64,000 bases of DNA, taken from IMG/VR virus record IMGVR_UViG_3300025289_000025, positions 1 to 64,000 of that record. One strand, given 5' to 3'. A program made the translations under genes and the position numbers. Shown here piece by piece: positions 25,834 to 34,942 of this stretch. The notes below the pieces were generated by a model. The model saw nothing but the letters and a program-made list of their open reading frames with translations, was not told the DNA's origin and searched no databases. Numbering within the stretch: the first letter of the stretch is position 1; each line of letters starts with the position of its first letter. This DNA comes from a virus.

Positions 25834-27965
25834 CTTTAACATTTGTAAAGAATCCTTTTGACCCCCTAAACTCTCGTGAGATTATGTTGATAGAAGAGGG
25901 ACTTTCCATTCGGGAAATGGTAAAAGAGTATTATCCAGTAATTTATGAGGGATATGATATAGCTGTATCTTTGGACGGTAATATAATTTCCGATGAAAAT
26001 AAATTGGATTTAATTCCAAAGGTGGGAACTTCTGTAGCTATATGTGCTGTTCCTAGGGGGGGTGATGGGAAGAATCCATTAGCTATTGTGGCTATGATTG
26101 CTTTAATGGTAGTAGCAATAGTTACGGTGCAACCGGAGTTAGCTGGATATGCCACATCTTTGGGTATGGTGGGAGCAACAGCAGGTTCATTATCTACTGG
26201 TGGATTACTTATGGTAGGTATAGGTACCGCAGCTTTTATGACCGTAGGAGGAATGCTAATAAACTCAGTTTTCCCCGCTTCTATGCCAGATTTGTCAATG
26301 GGTGATATTAATTCTTCCGCAACATATAGTTGGATTCCTGGGGCTAATGCTTTATATGAGGGAGGTGCACTCCCTGAAATGTTTGGGACTCATAGAGTTG
26401 TCCCCCCACTTATTTCTCATTTTATTGAAATTGTTGGAAATAAACAATATTTAAATTTATTATTCGCCGTAGCAGGTCATCAGGTAGATAGTATTTCTGA
26501 TGTTCGAATAAATGAAATAGACTCTAATAATTTCGTGGGAATTTTAATAGAAACTAGATTAGGAACGATTTTTCAAGGCGTTATCCCTTTTTTCGGGGAT
26601 TCTCGTTATGATCACTCTGTAAGCGTAAGGTTACAAGACCCCGTTACAATTAATATTACTGGTTGTTCTGGTGATGGAAATACCATGACTATTACAGCTG
26701 CGAATCATGGATTTTTTAATGGACAATTTGTCGATATAGTTGACGTTGGAGGAATTGATAATATTAATAATTTTACTTTTCAAATTAGTAATGTAACTAA
26801 TGATACTTTTGATATATTTTGGGAAGATAATGGTTATCTATCAATGACCGGTTCTTATTCTGGTGGCGGAACGGCTACTAATGGCTGGATTGTTCGGACT
26901 ACTGATGGAAATGTGGTTGAAGGTTTGGGAGTAGGAATTGTTTTTCCTGCAGGATTATTTTATGCTAATGATGGGGGTGGATTATCTCCTCAAACAATTA
27001 GGTTATTTATAGAATACAGGGTAAGTGGTGCCGGCAATGCTTGGAATAGATTACAAACTGCAGAATATGCCACCACTGTAATTGATACTGGTGCAAGATG
27101 GTCTGCCGGACGTTGGGATACTGTAGAGGGCATGATAGGTCTTCAATGGTTTGAAATAGAGGCTGGATCAAATGTTATAACAGACCATTATGACGGAGAG
27201 CCGTATCCATTTGATGTATGGGCAGAATATGGGGAAGGAACGCATTTTATAGGAGAATGGCGGTGGATAATTTTCGGCAATTTTATAAATGTTGTTAGTT
27301 TAATCTATCAAAATTATGTGGAAATAACGGGGGGCCAAATAGAACCCCTACGAAAAATGTTTTTTAAGGATCTACTAGATGCAAATTCATATGATGTTAG
27401 GATGCGTCTAGCAGTCGCCTCTCCGTCTGGTTCTAGATATGGTAATGATATTATGTTCGAATCAATACAAGAGATAACATACGATGCTTTTAAATATCCA
27501 GGTACGGCTTTATTAGCAATTCGTGCTCTTGCTACTGATCAGCTTTCTGGCGGAATGCCTAAGATTGATTGTTTGGTGACTAGGAGCACTGTTCCTGTAT
27601 GGACTGGGGCGGCATATGTTTTGAAATCGGCCTCAAACCCTGCTTGGGTATCTTATCATTCGCTTCATAGGGCAATGCCGATAGAGGAGCCTCCTGTTGG
27701 AGCATGGGTCACCGTAAGCATGGTTGCCGGATTGGAGGGATCCAATAGTCTGCTCGACTCTGCTTCCCAGTTTCTTATTCGTTTGCCGAATTTGGTTGCC
27801 GGGCATTCCATCCAAGTGTCGGGTTTCACGAATTCAGTGAATAACGACACTTTCTTTGTGCTAAGCGTAAGCGCAGGGACCATCACGGTAGATTATCCTC
27901 CTTATGGAATAGTAGATGAGGCTGCGGGGAATGACATAACAATAATTGATTTGGGAGTTATTTAG
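25821..27965 (+). CDS. Tail tip protein: gpI-like N-terminus plus first part of J (central fibre)
   Basis: A 714-residue protein. Residues 1-85 resemble the beta-grasp part of gpI. Two hydrophobic segments follow at about 87-110 and 130-155. From about residue 165 the sequence matches the first hub domains of lambda J (GDINSSATYSWIPGA, then PEMFGTHRVVPP). Residues about 275-355 resemble an E1_FCCH-type insert (ANHGFFNGQFVDI). The end, after SASNPAWVSYHSLHRA, is another beta insert, and then a TAG stop. The expected continuation of J starts in the same frame 36 bases later at 28002. The start is TTG. Confidence 0.85.
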   Translation: MDKLTLTFVKNPFDPLNSREIMLIEEGLSIREMVKEYYPVIYEGYDIAVSLDGNIISDENKLDLIPKVGTSVAICAVPRGGDGKNPLAIVAMIALMVVAIVTVQPELAGYATSLGMVGATAGSLSTGGLLMVGIGTAAFMTVGGMLINSVFPASMPDLSMGDINSSATYSWIPGANALYEGGALPEMFGTHRVVPPLISHFIEIVGNKQYLNLLFAVAGHQVDSISDVRINEIDSNNFVGILIETRLGTIFQGVIPFFGDSRYDHSVSVRLQDPVTINITGCSGDGNTMTITAANHGFFNGQFVDIVDVGGIDNINNFTFQISNVTNDTFDIFWEDNGYLSMTGSYSGGGTATNGWIVRTTDGNVVEGLGVGIVFPAGLFYANDGGGLSPQTIRLFIEYRVSGAGNAWNRLQTAEYATTVIDTGARWSAGRWDTVEGMIGLQWFEIEAGSNVITDHYDGEPYPFDVWAEYGEGTHFIGEWRWIIFGNFINVVSLIYQNYVEITGGQIEPLRKMFFKDLLDANSYDVRMRLAVASPSGSRYGNDIMFESIQEITYDAFKYPGTALLAIRALATDQLSGGMPKIDCLVTRSTVPVWTGAAYVLKSASNPAWVSYHSLHRAMPIEEPPVGAWVTVSMVAGLEGSNSLLDSASQFLIRLPNLVAGHSIQVSGFTNSVNNDTFFVLSVSAGTITVDYPPYGIVDEAAGNDITIIDLGVI

Positions 27966-28001
27966 CATGACTATTAAAGATATAAGGCGGGTTTCATCAT
28001 A

Positions 28002-29690
28002 ATGGCAATCACGGGGTATAAGAGTGAAGGTGTTCCAGCATCTAGAATTGATCTGGCTGCGTTTCAAGCATGGGCAGATTGGTGTATTGATATTTCAGAG
28101 GGAGCAGCACCTACTCCAATTCCTTTAGAATCTCATATTTATTTTGATACTGCATTCTCTCTTCGTAAAGCATTGGATATGGTTTCCTTGAATGGAAGGG
28201 GGACTATCGTTCAATTAGGTTCCAAGTTTACGGTGATTATTGATAAAGTAGAAGAAATAGCTGTTCAGAGATTTTTATTTACTATGGGAAATATCAAAAA
28301 AGATTCTTTTGCGGAAGAATTTTTACCGATGGGCGATAGGGCAAATGCTGTAGCTATAACTTATTTTGATAGAGAAATGGATTATATTCGTCAAACAGTA
28401 GAAGTTTATTCCGACGATTTTGATACTTCTGATAAAGAAATTAATAAAACGTCAATAATTCTTTATGGTTGTACGAGCAGATACCAAGCAACAGACCATG
28501 GTTCATTTTTAATAAAGTGTAACCGTTATGTCACGGTGACAGTCTCTTTCGATGCAGATGTAGATGCCATCGCTTGTCGTCCAGGGGATATAATAGATGT
28601 TGCTCATGACGTTCCCAATTGGGGTCAAAGTGGTAGGGTAGTATCCGCCACTGTAAATACAATTACTCTGGATAAAGAAGTAGCAATTGATTCTTCTTTT
28701 CAATATATGGTAGGTATAAAACATATTGACGATGATTCTAGAGAAGAGATTGAAGTTGATGCTGCTACGATGGGAACAGGAAATTACTCTGTATTACAAA
28801 TTCTAACAAATTGGGTCAAAACCCCCGCATCTAACGCTTTATATTATTTTGGGAAAATTGATCAATTAACTAAGGCTGTTAGAATATTGAGGATTTCTAG
28901 ATCATCTGATCAACGTAGGAAACTTTCTGGAGTAGAATACGTCCCAGAGGTTTATACAAGATCAGGATCTGTAGTTACTCCTGTTCTTCCGGCAGCGCAA
29001 TCTCAAGCATGTGTTGGATTGTCTGCTACAGAAATATGGAGTGGAGGAACAATTTCTTCAGTTTCTCTTTTATGGAGAGGTTTCGCATTAACTTGGTATG
29101 TATATAGAAGTAGTGGCGTTTCTTGGATTTTATTAGGAACTACCAATGGATTGAATTACACCGACTCTGGTTTATCTTATGGTATGAATTACACTTTCTC
29201 CGTTTCTCCTACGGCGAATCCAAATGATGCTAATGCAGATCAAGTAACCGTAAATGTTTCTGGAGCTAACGTAAAAATTGAAGTTGTAGATTCCATAGGA
29301 ATGGTAGATGGTACTATTAAAGTTCAGAATTATAATAGAAGAATAATGGAATTACTGGAAGCTGACGATTATGGGAAGGGGGGTACGCATAAGAGGAGAC
29401 TTTCAGAATCTATAGGAATTACTGATGCTATTATTAAAGTTCAGAATTATAATAGAAGAATTTCTGAATCCCCTGGTGTATTGGATTCCTCAGTATCTGG
29501 ATTCGTTCTATTTATCGTTACTAGTGATATAGCAGGAGTAACGGATTCGCTAGCAATTAAAATAATACAAGGTAGAATAATAAGTGAATCATTGGGTATA
29601 CCAGATTCCTTGGTTTCTGGGCTGGTTCCGTCTACTGTCGTAGGAGATTCTATAGGAGTATCAGATTCTTTAGCAATCGTAATAATTTAG
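28002..29690 (+). CDS. Second part of J-like central fibre, with C-terminal repeats
   Basis: A 562-residue protein that starts where lambda J continues: GVPASRIDLAAFQAWADWCID. It contains the later hub domains, including RPGDIIDVAHDVPNWGQSGR, and then a fibronectin-like segment at about 335-425. The last 140 residues begin the ESIGITDS-type repeats of the next gene. Two nearly identical 30-base segments (about 29314-29343 and 29431-29460) both encode KVQNYNRR. It probably works together with the upstream half as one baseplate hub. Confidence 0.82.
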   Translation: MAITGYKSEGVPASRIDLAAFQAWADWCIDISEGAAPTPIPLESHIYFDTAFSLRKALDMVSLNGRGTIVQLGSKFTVIIDKVEEIAVQRFLFTMGNIKKDSFAEEFLPMGDRANAVAITYFDREMDYIRQTVEVYSDDFDTSDKEINKTSIILYGCTSRYQATDHGSFLIKCNRYVTVTVSFDADVDAIACRPGDIIDVAHDVPNWGQSGRVVSATVNTITLDKEVAIDSSFQYMVGIKHIDDDSREEIEVDAATMGTGNYSVLQILTNWVKTPASNALYYFGKIDQLTKAVRILRISRSSDQRRKLSGVEYVPEVYTRSGSVVTPVLPAAQSQACVGLSATEIWSGGTISSVSLLWRGFALTWYVYRSSGVSWILLGTTNGLNYTDSGLSYGMNYTFSVSPTANPNDANADQVTVNVSGANVKIEVVDSIGMVDGTIKVQNYNRRIMELLEADDYGKGGTHKRRLSESIGITDAIIKVQNYNRRISESPGVLDSSVSGFVLFIVTSDIAGVTDSLAIKIIQGRIISESLGIPDSLVSGLVPSTVVGDSIGVSDSLAIVII

Positions 29691-29796
29691 GATAGAAATA
29701 TTAGTGATCTCTTGTTGCTGAAGAATAAATTTCAGTGATGACCCCGGAGGTTTCTATGACCCTGTCCCTTAATGCCGCCCGTGGGGGGTAAGGTAG

Positions 29797-32700
29797 ATGG
29801 CTACCGAGCGTATCTATCCTGCAAGTGATGTAACAACCAACTGGAATGGATGGTCTGCCCCTCCGCATTGGTCGCGTGTAGACGATGCTTATGGATCGGA
29901 AACGGAGGCGGATGGAGGGCTTGCCGGGGACAACAACTCCGTAGAAGAATTCACCATGGCGAATGTATCCGTCATGGGGGCATCAGATACCGCAACCGGG
30001 ATAGGTATTTATATATGGTCGAAAAGCGAAAGCAGCACAGAGTCGATAGATGTTCAATATTCCATCGACAACGGGTCTAACTGGTCCTCCGTTGTAAACG
30101 TAGTAGTTAATCAAACGAGTTACGCCTATGGAATAGCGTCGTGGTCCGGCCTGTCTCTGACTCAATCGCAGATCAACGCGATGAACATACGGCTTACATG
30201 CCCGAATGAGAATGTCGATTGGGTCTATACCTCCGCAGTTTCGGTTCTGGTGACTTATACGGCGGGCGGAACTAATTTTACCAGAGAATTAGCAAATAGT
30301 TTGGGGATCTCTGATGTTCTATATAGACAGTTAGTACGGAGATATGAAAATATAGAATCCATCGGAGTTCCAGACTCTATCCTTTGTTCCCTGTCCTTTA
30401 TTCGTCCGATTGGGGATAGTTTTGGATTAGTAGACTCCAGAGATATTGTAAAGTCAATGATTCGTAGGCCCACGGAAGTGTTGGAATTGGGAGATTACGA
30501 AAGAATTATTAGACAAATAGTCAGATACATATCTGATAGTGAGAATATCTCAGATTCTTCTATTCTTGTTCATCTTATCAATCGTTATCTTTCTGATTCA
30601 TTAGGTTTGGCAGATTCTAATAATCGTTATATCACCCTTCGTAAATATCTTACTGATACTGTTGGAATAACGGATGCTGAAATAGTTATTAATTCCATCG
30701 TTCGTTATCTTTCTGATATTTTGGGATTATCTGATATACAAAGTAAAATGATTGGCAAGATAGTTGCAGAATCAACTGGTATTATGGATACTTTGAGTAA
30801 GATTGGTAATATGGTTAGAGTTCTATCTGAATCAGAGGGAATGACAGATTCAATAAACCGTATTCTTCAGAAAGTTGCCCAACTATCTGATTCTATTGGA
30901 ATAGTAGATTATCAATTAATAATTAAATCCCTATCTCGAATTATTTCTGAAAATGAAGAAATAGGCGATTCTTCCCTTCGGTATTTAAACATGATTCGTG
31001 ACTCTTTTGATTCTATGGGGATTTCCGATCATTCTATTACAGTAATTGCATTAATTAGGACCCTATCAGAATCTTTGGGAATAACTGATTCAGAAGTTTG
31101 GGCACTCCTTCGTAGTAGGGTTATTTCTGATACCACTAGTGCATTTGATTTTCAAGCAAAAACTATTGGTAAGGTTCTTTCAGATATTTTGGGGGTTTCT
31201 GATTCTATAGCAAGGGCCTCTTTAGCAAGCAGATATATTTCAGATATTCTTGGATTATCTGATGTTGTTTCTAGGATATTGGTAAAACGGCTGACTCAAC
31301 CAGATGTTATTGGGTTAGTAGATGTATTTTATGAAACAGAAATAAATCTATTTGTTGCAATAGTGGCAGAGGCGATTGGTATTACTGACGCCCAAGTTAA
31401 ATCCTCTACTTTGGGAAGAATAGTTTCTGATGCTTTTAATCTTTATGATGTATCTTTCCGAACGGTTTTGTATAGTCGTGCTTTCTTGGAAATAGAGGGA
31501 ATTAGTGATTATAGCTCTAGATTAATGGAGGCGGTGCGTTATTTATCTGATTCTGGAGGAACGTCTGATTATTTGAATAGAGTAATGGGGCACATTCGGT
31601 TGGAGTCTGATTCTATAGCAATGACAGATAATTTAACACATATTAAGTCCCTTTTAAAAAATATATCTGATTCTATTGGACTTACTGATTCCCAATCAAA
31701 TATTATTCATTTGGTCCGTGCGGTTTATGATTCTTTGACTATAAACGATACGTTGGATCGTCATATATCTTTTGTTCGTTCCTATTCAGAATCGATTGAA
31801 ATTTTAGACATTTTCTATGGTATAGAAGTTAATTTGCTAGTTTCTGAAATTTCAGATGTTATTGGATTAGTAGACGATAAATCTCAAGCCTTCATTAAAA
31901 CTATATTGATTAGTAATTTATTAGGAATTTCTGATTCTAACATTAAATCTTTTTTAAAACAAATTTCCGATACAATGGGATTGTCAGATACCATTCAACG
32001 TCATTTGACGATTCAACGAATTCTTTTTGATACTGAGGGTCTTTCGGATACTCTGATCAAATCAATTGCTAAGACTCTATCGGAAGCATTGGGAATAATT
32101 GATTCGACTGTTCGTTATCGTACTCTTCAGAAAATTCTTTCTGAATCTCTGGATTTGTCAGATTCTCAGTATAGGATAATTGTAAAAATATTTTCCTTAT
32201 ATGAAAATTTAGGGTTGACAGATGCAAGAGTAAAATTATTGGCTAAGACGATTGGGGAATCCTTAAATTTAAATGATTACCAGTTACGATCCTTAAGTTT
32301 CATTAGAGCTATGATGGAAGGATTAGAATTATCCGATTCCTATGTAAGAGCATTGAAGGTAAAAAGAGAGTCATTGGAAGAAGTTGGTCTTGTAGATATA
32401 AATATTCAATATCTTGCATTAATTGTATCTAGAATTCTGTCTGAGCCTGTTGGAATTACGGATTCCTACCAAGCCATATTTTATGTTGCTAGGATCATAG
32501 CCGAATCCTTAGATTTGTCTGACGAGCAACTTAGGATTTTGGATGTTAACAGAATAGTATCAGAATCTTTATCTTTTGTAGACATAGCTCCTAGAACGGT
32601 TAATTTGACTAGAATGTCCGTAGACTCTGTTGCCTTAGCCGATTCTCTATTATCTTTGGTTATGAAATTACGTTATTTATCAGAATCCTTCGAATTGACG

Positions 32701-33228
32701 GATTCTCAATATTATCAGTTGGAAATGATAAGGGAATTGGCAGAAACGGAGGGGATTTCTGATTTCCTTCTTAGATCTATTTCTGTTAATAGATTTGTGG
32801 CAGATTCTACTGGAGTTACAGATAGTTTGAGAAGAGTTCTTGAAATACTTCGTAGTCAAACGGATTCTGTTGGAATTACGGATACTGCGGAGTGGAAAAA
32901 GATTCTTGTTTTGATATTAACGGAATCTATTTCTCTAAATGATTCTGAATTTAGAACGATGCTTTATTGGATTCATCAGTATGACGTAGTAGGACTCGCT
33001 GATGGTCAATTCCGGTCAGTTAGTTATCAAAGATTTTTATCTGATTTGCTTAATGTACTAGATAGGTTAGGATTAGACCAAGTAATAGCAAAAATAATTC
33101 GTGAAAAGTTGTATGTTTCACTTGCAGTTTATAAACGGTTCTTGATGGAGATTGATGCTCTTAATCCCCAAGTAAGTATAAACGTTCAGGATAGGAGAGT
33201 TGAATTAAATATCCTCAGAATGAAGTAA
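29797..33228 (+). CDS. Long repeat-built tail fibre protein
   Basis: A 1143-residue protein. Residues about 1-160 form a beta-rich head domain with GC-rich codons (WNGWSAPPHW, SIDNGSNWSSVV). From about residue 163 to 1100 it consists of about 47 tandem copies of a roughly 20-residue unit with consensus LSDSLGLSDSxxRxxxxxRx, where D is most constant. The last 45 residues leave the pattern and end KVSLAVYK-like then VELNILRMK. Units are helical with a short acidic turn, so the chain may form a long solenoid or trimeric stalk reaching to the host surface. It follows the J-like hub. Confidence 0.85.
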   Translation: MATERIYPASDVTTNWNGWSAPPHWSRVDDAYGSETEADGGLAGDNNSVEEFTMANVSVMGASDTATGIGIYIWSKSESSTESIDVQYSIDNGSNWSSVVNVVVNQTSYAYGIASWSGLSLTQSQINAMNIRLTCPNENVDWVYTSAVSVLVTYTAGGTNFTRELANSLGISDVLYRQLVRRYENIESIGVPDSILCSLSFIRPIGDSFGLVDSRDIVKSMIRRPTEVLELGDYERIIRQIVRYISDSENISDSSILVHLINRYLSDSLGLADSNNRYITLRKYLTDTVGITDAEIVINSIVRYLSDILGLSDIQSKMIGKIVAESTGIMDTLSKIGNMVRVLSESEGMTDSINRILQKVAQLSDSIGIVDYQLIIKSLSRIISENEEIGDSSLRYLNMIRDSFDSMGISDHSITVIALIRTLSESLGITDSEVWALLRSRVISDTTSAFDFQAKTIGKVLSDILGVSDSIARASLASRYISDILGLSDVVSRILVKRLTQPDVIGLVDVFYETEINLFVAIVAEAIGITDAQVKSSTLGRIVSDAFNLYDVSFRTVLYSRAFLEIEGISDYSSRLMEAVRYLSDSGGTSDYLNRVMGHIRLESDSIAMTDNLTHIKSLLKNISDSIGLTDSQSNIIHLVRAVYDSLTINDTLDRHISFVRSYSESIEILDIFYGIEVNLLVSEISDVIGLVDDKSQAFIKTILISNLLGISDSNIKSFLKQISDTMGLSDTIQRHLTIQRILFDTEGLSDTLIKSIAKTLSEALGIIDSTVRYRTLQKILSESLDLSDSQYRIIVKIFSLYENLGLTDARVKLLAKTIGESLNLNDYQLRSLSFIRAMMEGLELSDSYVRALKVKRESLEEVGLVDINIQYLALIVSRILSEPVGITDSYQAIFYVARIIAESLDLSDEQLRILDVNRIVSESLSFVDIAPRTVNLTRMSVDSVALADSLLSLVMKLRYLSESFELTDSQYYQLEMIRELAETEGISDFLLRSISVNRFVADSTGVTDSLRRVLEILRSQTDSVGITDTAEWKKILVLILTESISLNDSEFRTMLYWIHQYDVVGLADGQFRSVSYQRFLSDLLNVLDRLGLDQVIAKIIREKLYVSLAVYKRFLMEIDALNPQVSINVQDRRVELNILRMK
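30286..33095 (+). repeat. Array of about 47 protein repeats, period near 60 bases
   Basis: The array can be followed by eye as one unit per 54-69 bases, mostly 60. Units are diverged in DNA but keep the pattern S-[DE]-x(2)-G-[IL]-x-D-[SA] followed by helix residues and an arginine or lysine. There is no near-identical core, so it is an old protein repeat and not a recent expansion or a CRISPR array. Confidence 0.85.
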
Positions 33229-33238
33229 GGAGGGAAAT

Positions 33239-33526
33239 ATGAGCATAAAAGAGTTTACAAATGGGGATACAGTTTGGCTTCAAGCTACCTTTAGAACAAA
33301 CTCAAAAGTTTTATTTGATCCTACTTCTACTTGGGGAAATATTTGGGATTCCTCCTCTAATCATATAGGTATATCTGCTTTCACCAAAAGTGTCACAGGA
33401 GTTTACGTTTATGGTTGGCAAACAGATCCTAGCAGTCATGCCAATGGGGATGTTGTATTTGATGCTTACGGATATTACGGAGGGAAGATATATGTCCATC
33501 GTGGAACCCTTTTCCGTTTGGTGTAA
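33239..33526 (+). CDS. Small beta-rich putative virion protein
   Basis: A 95-residue protein with aromatic residues spread over predicted beta strands (TVWLQATFRT, VYVYGWQTDP, YGGKIYVHRG). It has a GGAGGG site and directly follows the fibre gene, so it may be a fibre tip, chaperone or accessory domain. No family is recognised. Confidence 0.55.
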   Translation: MSIKEFTNGDTVWLQATFRTNSKVLFDPTSTWGNIWDSSSNHIGISAFTKSVTGVYVYGWQTDPSSHANGDVVFDAYGYYGGKIYVHRGTLFRLV

Positions 33527-33627
33527 TTTTTCATAGAAAGGGAGAACCATAAACGATATAATAAAAAGGATTCTAACTGGGAACCAAAATGTTCCGAACA
33601 CCCCATGTAGAGAAGGAGGAAGGGAAA

Positions 33628-34179
33628 ATGAATGAGCAATTAAGAAGGGATTTAGATGCAAAACTGGCGGCGTTTCTCAAAGAAACTGAAGGAGATCTTC
33701 CCATTGAGAAAATGGGAATTCTCGGGTGTGTTCGTCACCGTTTGTATGGCCCTGATGGTACACTGAAGCAGGAAGGTCATAAGTTTAACCTAGTAAACTC
33801 TATTGGGGATAAGTATCTCTCTGTCTATTTGTCGGGGGCAGGGGTGTTGCCGGGATCTATGTGGGCAGAGCTTGGTGTTAATACCACCGCTCCGGTGAAG
33901 GCTGGAACTGGTTTGGGGACTTTAATTGCTACTTCGTCCCTAGCAACTTCCGCTTCCTATCCGCAGAATGTCAACTCATTCGGTACGGGTTCCGGTGAGT
34001 GGACAATTTGGCGGTTCTCTTGGGGCGCGGGCGTAGCAACCAACGGGTCTATCGGAGAAGTGGGAATGCGGACTCAGGCTGGTTCCTTTGTAGCCCATGC
34101 GTTGGTGGCTCCGAACGTGAACAAGGCTGCTGGCGATACGCTGCAGATCGACTGGGGCTGGAAATTTTTAGGGGCATAA
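33628..34179 (+). CDS. Putative tail or fibre-associated protein
   Basis: A 183-residue protein. Residues 1-35 are helical and charged; the rest is Gly/Ser/Thr-rich and beta-like (GSMWAELGVNTTAPVKAG, GEWTIWRFSW, LQIDWGWKFLGA at the end). The ATG at 33628, nine bases after AAGGAGGA, is preferred to an in-frame ATG 39 bases upstream. The C-terminal part is GC-rich like other virion genes. It probably forms a virion surface domain, by context. Confidence 0.55.
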   Translation: MNEQLRRDLDAKLAAFLKETEGDLPIEKMGILGCVRHRLYGPDGTLKQEGHKFNLVNSIGDKYLSVYLSGAGVLPGSMWAELGVNTTAPVKAGTGLGTLIATSSLATSASYPQNVNSFGTGSGEWTIWRFSWGAGVATNGSIGEVGMRTQAGSFVAHALVAPNVNKAAGDTLQIDWGWKFLGA

Positions 34180-34235
34180 TACCCAATAGAATCAGGTACT
34201 TAGGCGTGCTACAAAGTTCTTTCCTTCTTGTTCAT

Positions 34236-34261
34236 GGGGCATCTCCGAAAGGGGGTGCCTC
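34236..34261 (+). promoter_or_regulatory. Hairpin covering the ribosome site of the HNH-type gene
   Basis: GGGGCATC and GGTGCCTC pair over 8 bp (two G-U) with a 10-base loop. The 3' arm ends at the base before the ATG and contains the G-rich ribosome site. Phage homing endonuclease genes often keep translation low in this way. Confidence 0.5.
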
Positions 34262-34942
34262 ATGATTCTTGTTCCCCCTAGAACAACCGATATGACTGGG
34301 ACCCAATTCTTTCGTTTGACTGTATTAGGTCTTTCTAGAATTGATAAAGACAAACGGGGGACTACTTCTTTTTGGGAATGCCTCTGCGAATGCGGAAATT
34401 ATCATATTGTTGCTAAAGATAAACTCAAACTAACAAAAAGTTGTGGATGTTTGAAAAGGGAGATTATCAAAGCCGGGGCAAATTTCAAACATGGTTTTTG
34501 TAAGGATGGTCAGATAACTCCGGAATATAGTTGTTGGTCAGGAATGAAGGATCGTTGCTATTGTGAAACCAATCGCAAGTATCCTCGTTACGGTGGAAGA
34601 GGAATTACCATTTGCGATGAATGGAGATATAATTTTGAGGCTTTTCTTGCATATATGGGACCCTGTAATGGGAAAATAATTGATAGAATTGAAGCAGACG
34701 GTAACTATGAACCGGGTAATTGCCGTTGGGTAACTCCTGCAATATCCAATAGAAATTATTCAACTAGAAATCGTAATTATACCCATAATGGCGAAACAAA
34801 GTGTTTGAAGGATTGGGCAGCTCATTTTGGCATAAACTATGCTACCCTCTGGCAACGAATTAAAGATGGCCTAAGTTTTGAGGAAGCCATAGCCCATCGC
34901 CTTAGAGAAAAAATTGTCGTTAGTCAGGTTATTTCTATTTAA
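34262..34942 (+). CDS. HNH/AP2-type homing endonuclease
   Basis: A 226-residue protein of a family common as free-standing endonucleases in phages. A zinc-binding part has CLCECG and SCGCLK. The core is YGGRGITICDEW, then DRIEADGNYEPGNCRWVT, where the asparagine and histidine-like residues form the HNH-type site. The C-terminal 45 residues are a helix-turn-helix (LKDWAAHFGINYATLWQRI) that may bind target DNA. It is the last gene of the plus-strand arm, and its stop overlaps the stop of the convergent gene. Confidence 0.82.
   Translation: MILVPPRTTDMTGTQFFRLTVLGLSRIDKDKRGTTSFWECLCECGNYHIVAKDKLKLTKSCGCLKREIIKAGANFKHGFCKDGQITPEYSCWSGMKDRCYCETNRKYPRYGGRGITICDEWRYNFEAFLAYMGPCNGKIIDRIEADGNYEPGNCRWVTPAISNRNYSTRNRNYTHNGETKCLKDWAAHFGINYATLWQRIKDGLSFEEAIAHRLREKIVVSQVISI

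Noticed and set aside
27963-29690. Genome-wide TAG recoding as an explanation of the stops within tail genes
   Set aside because: The J split also contains TAA in the same frame, and several other genes in the window appear to end normally at TAG or with short overlaps. Recoding is not needed.
29756-29791. Eleven-residue leader peptide before the fibre gene
   Set aside because: It has a ribosome site (CCGGAGG) and a stop just before the fibre ATG, but it is too short to support as a gene. It may act in translational coupling.
30286-33095. 60-base periodicity suggesting a CRISPR array
   Set aside because: Units are diverged and coding in one frame with a conserved amino-acid pattern. There are no identical repeats with unique spacers and no cas genes.
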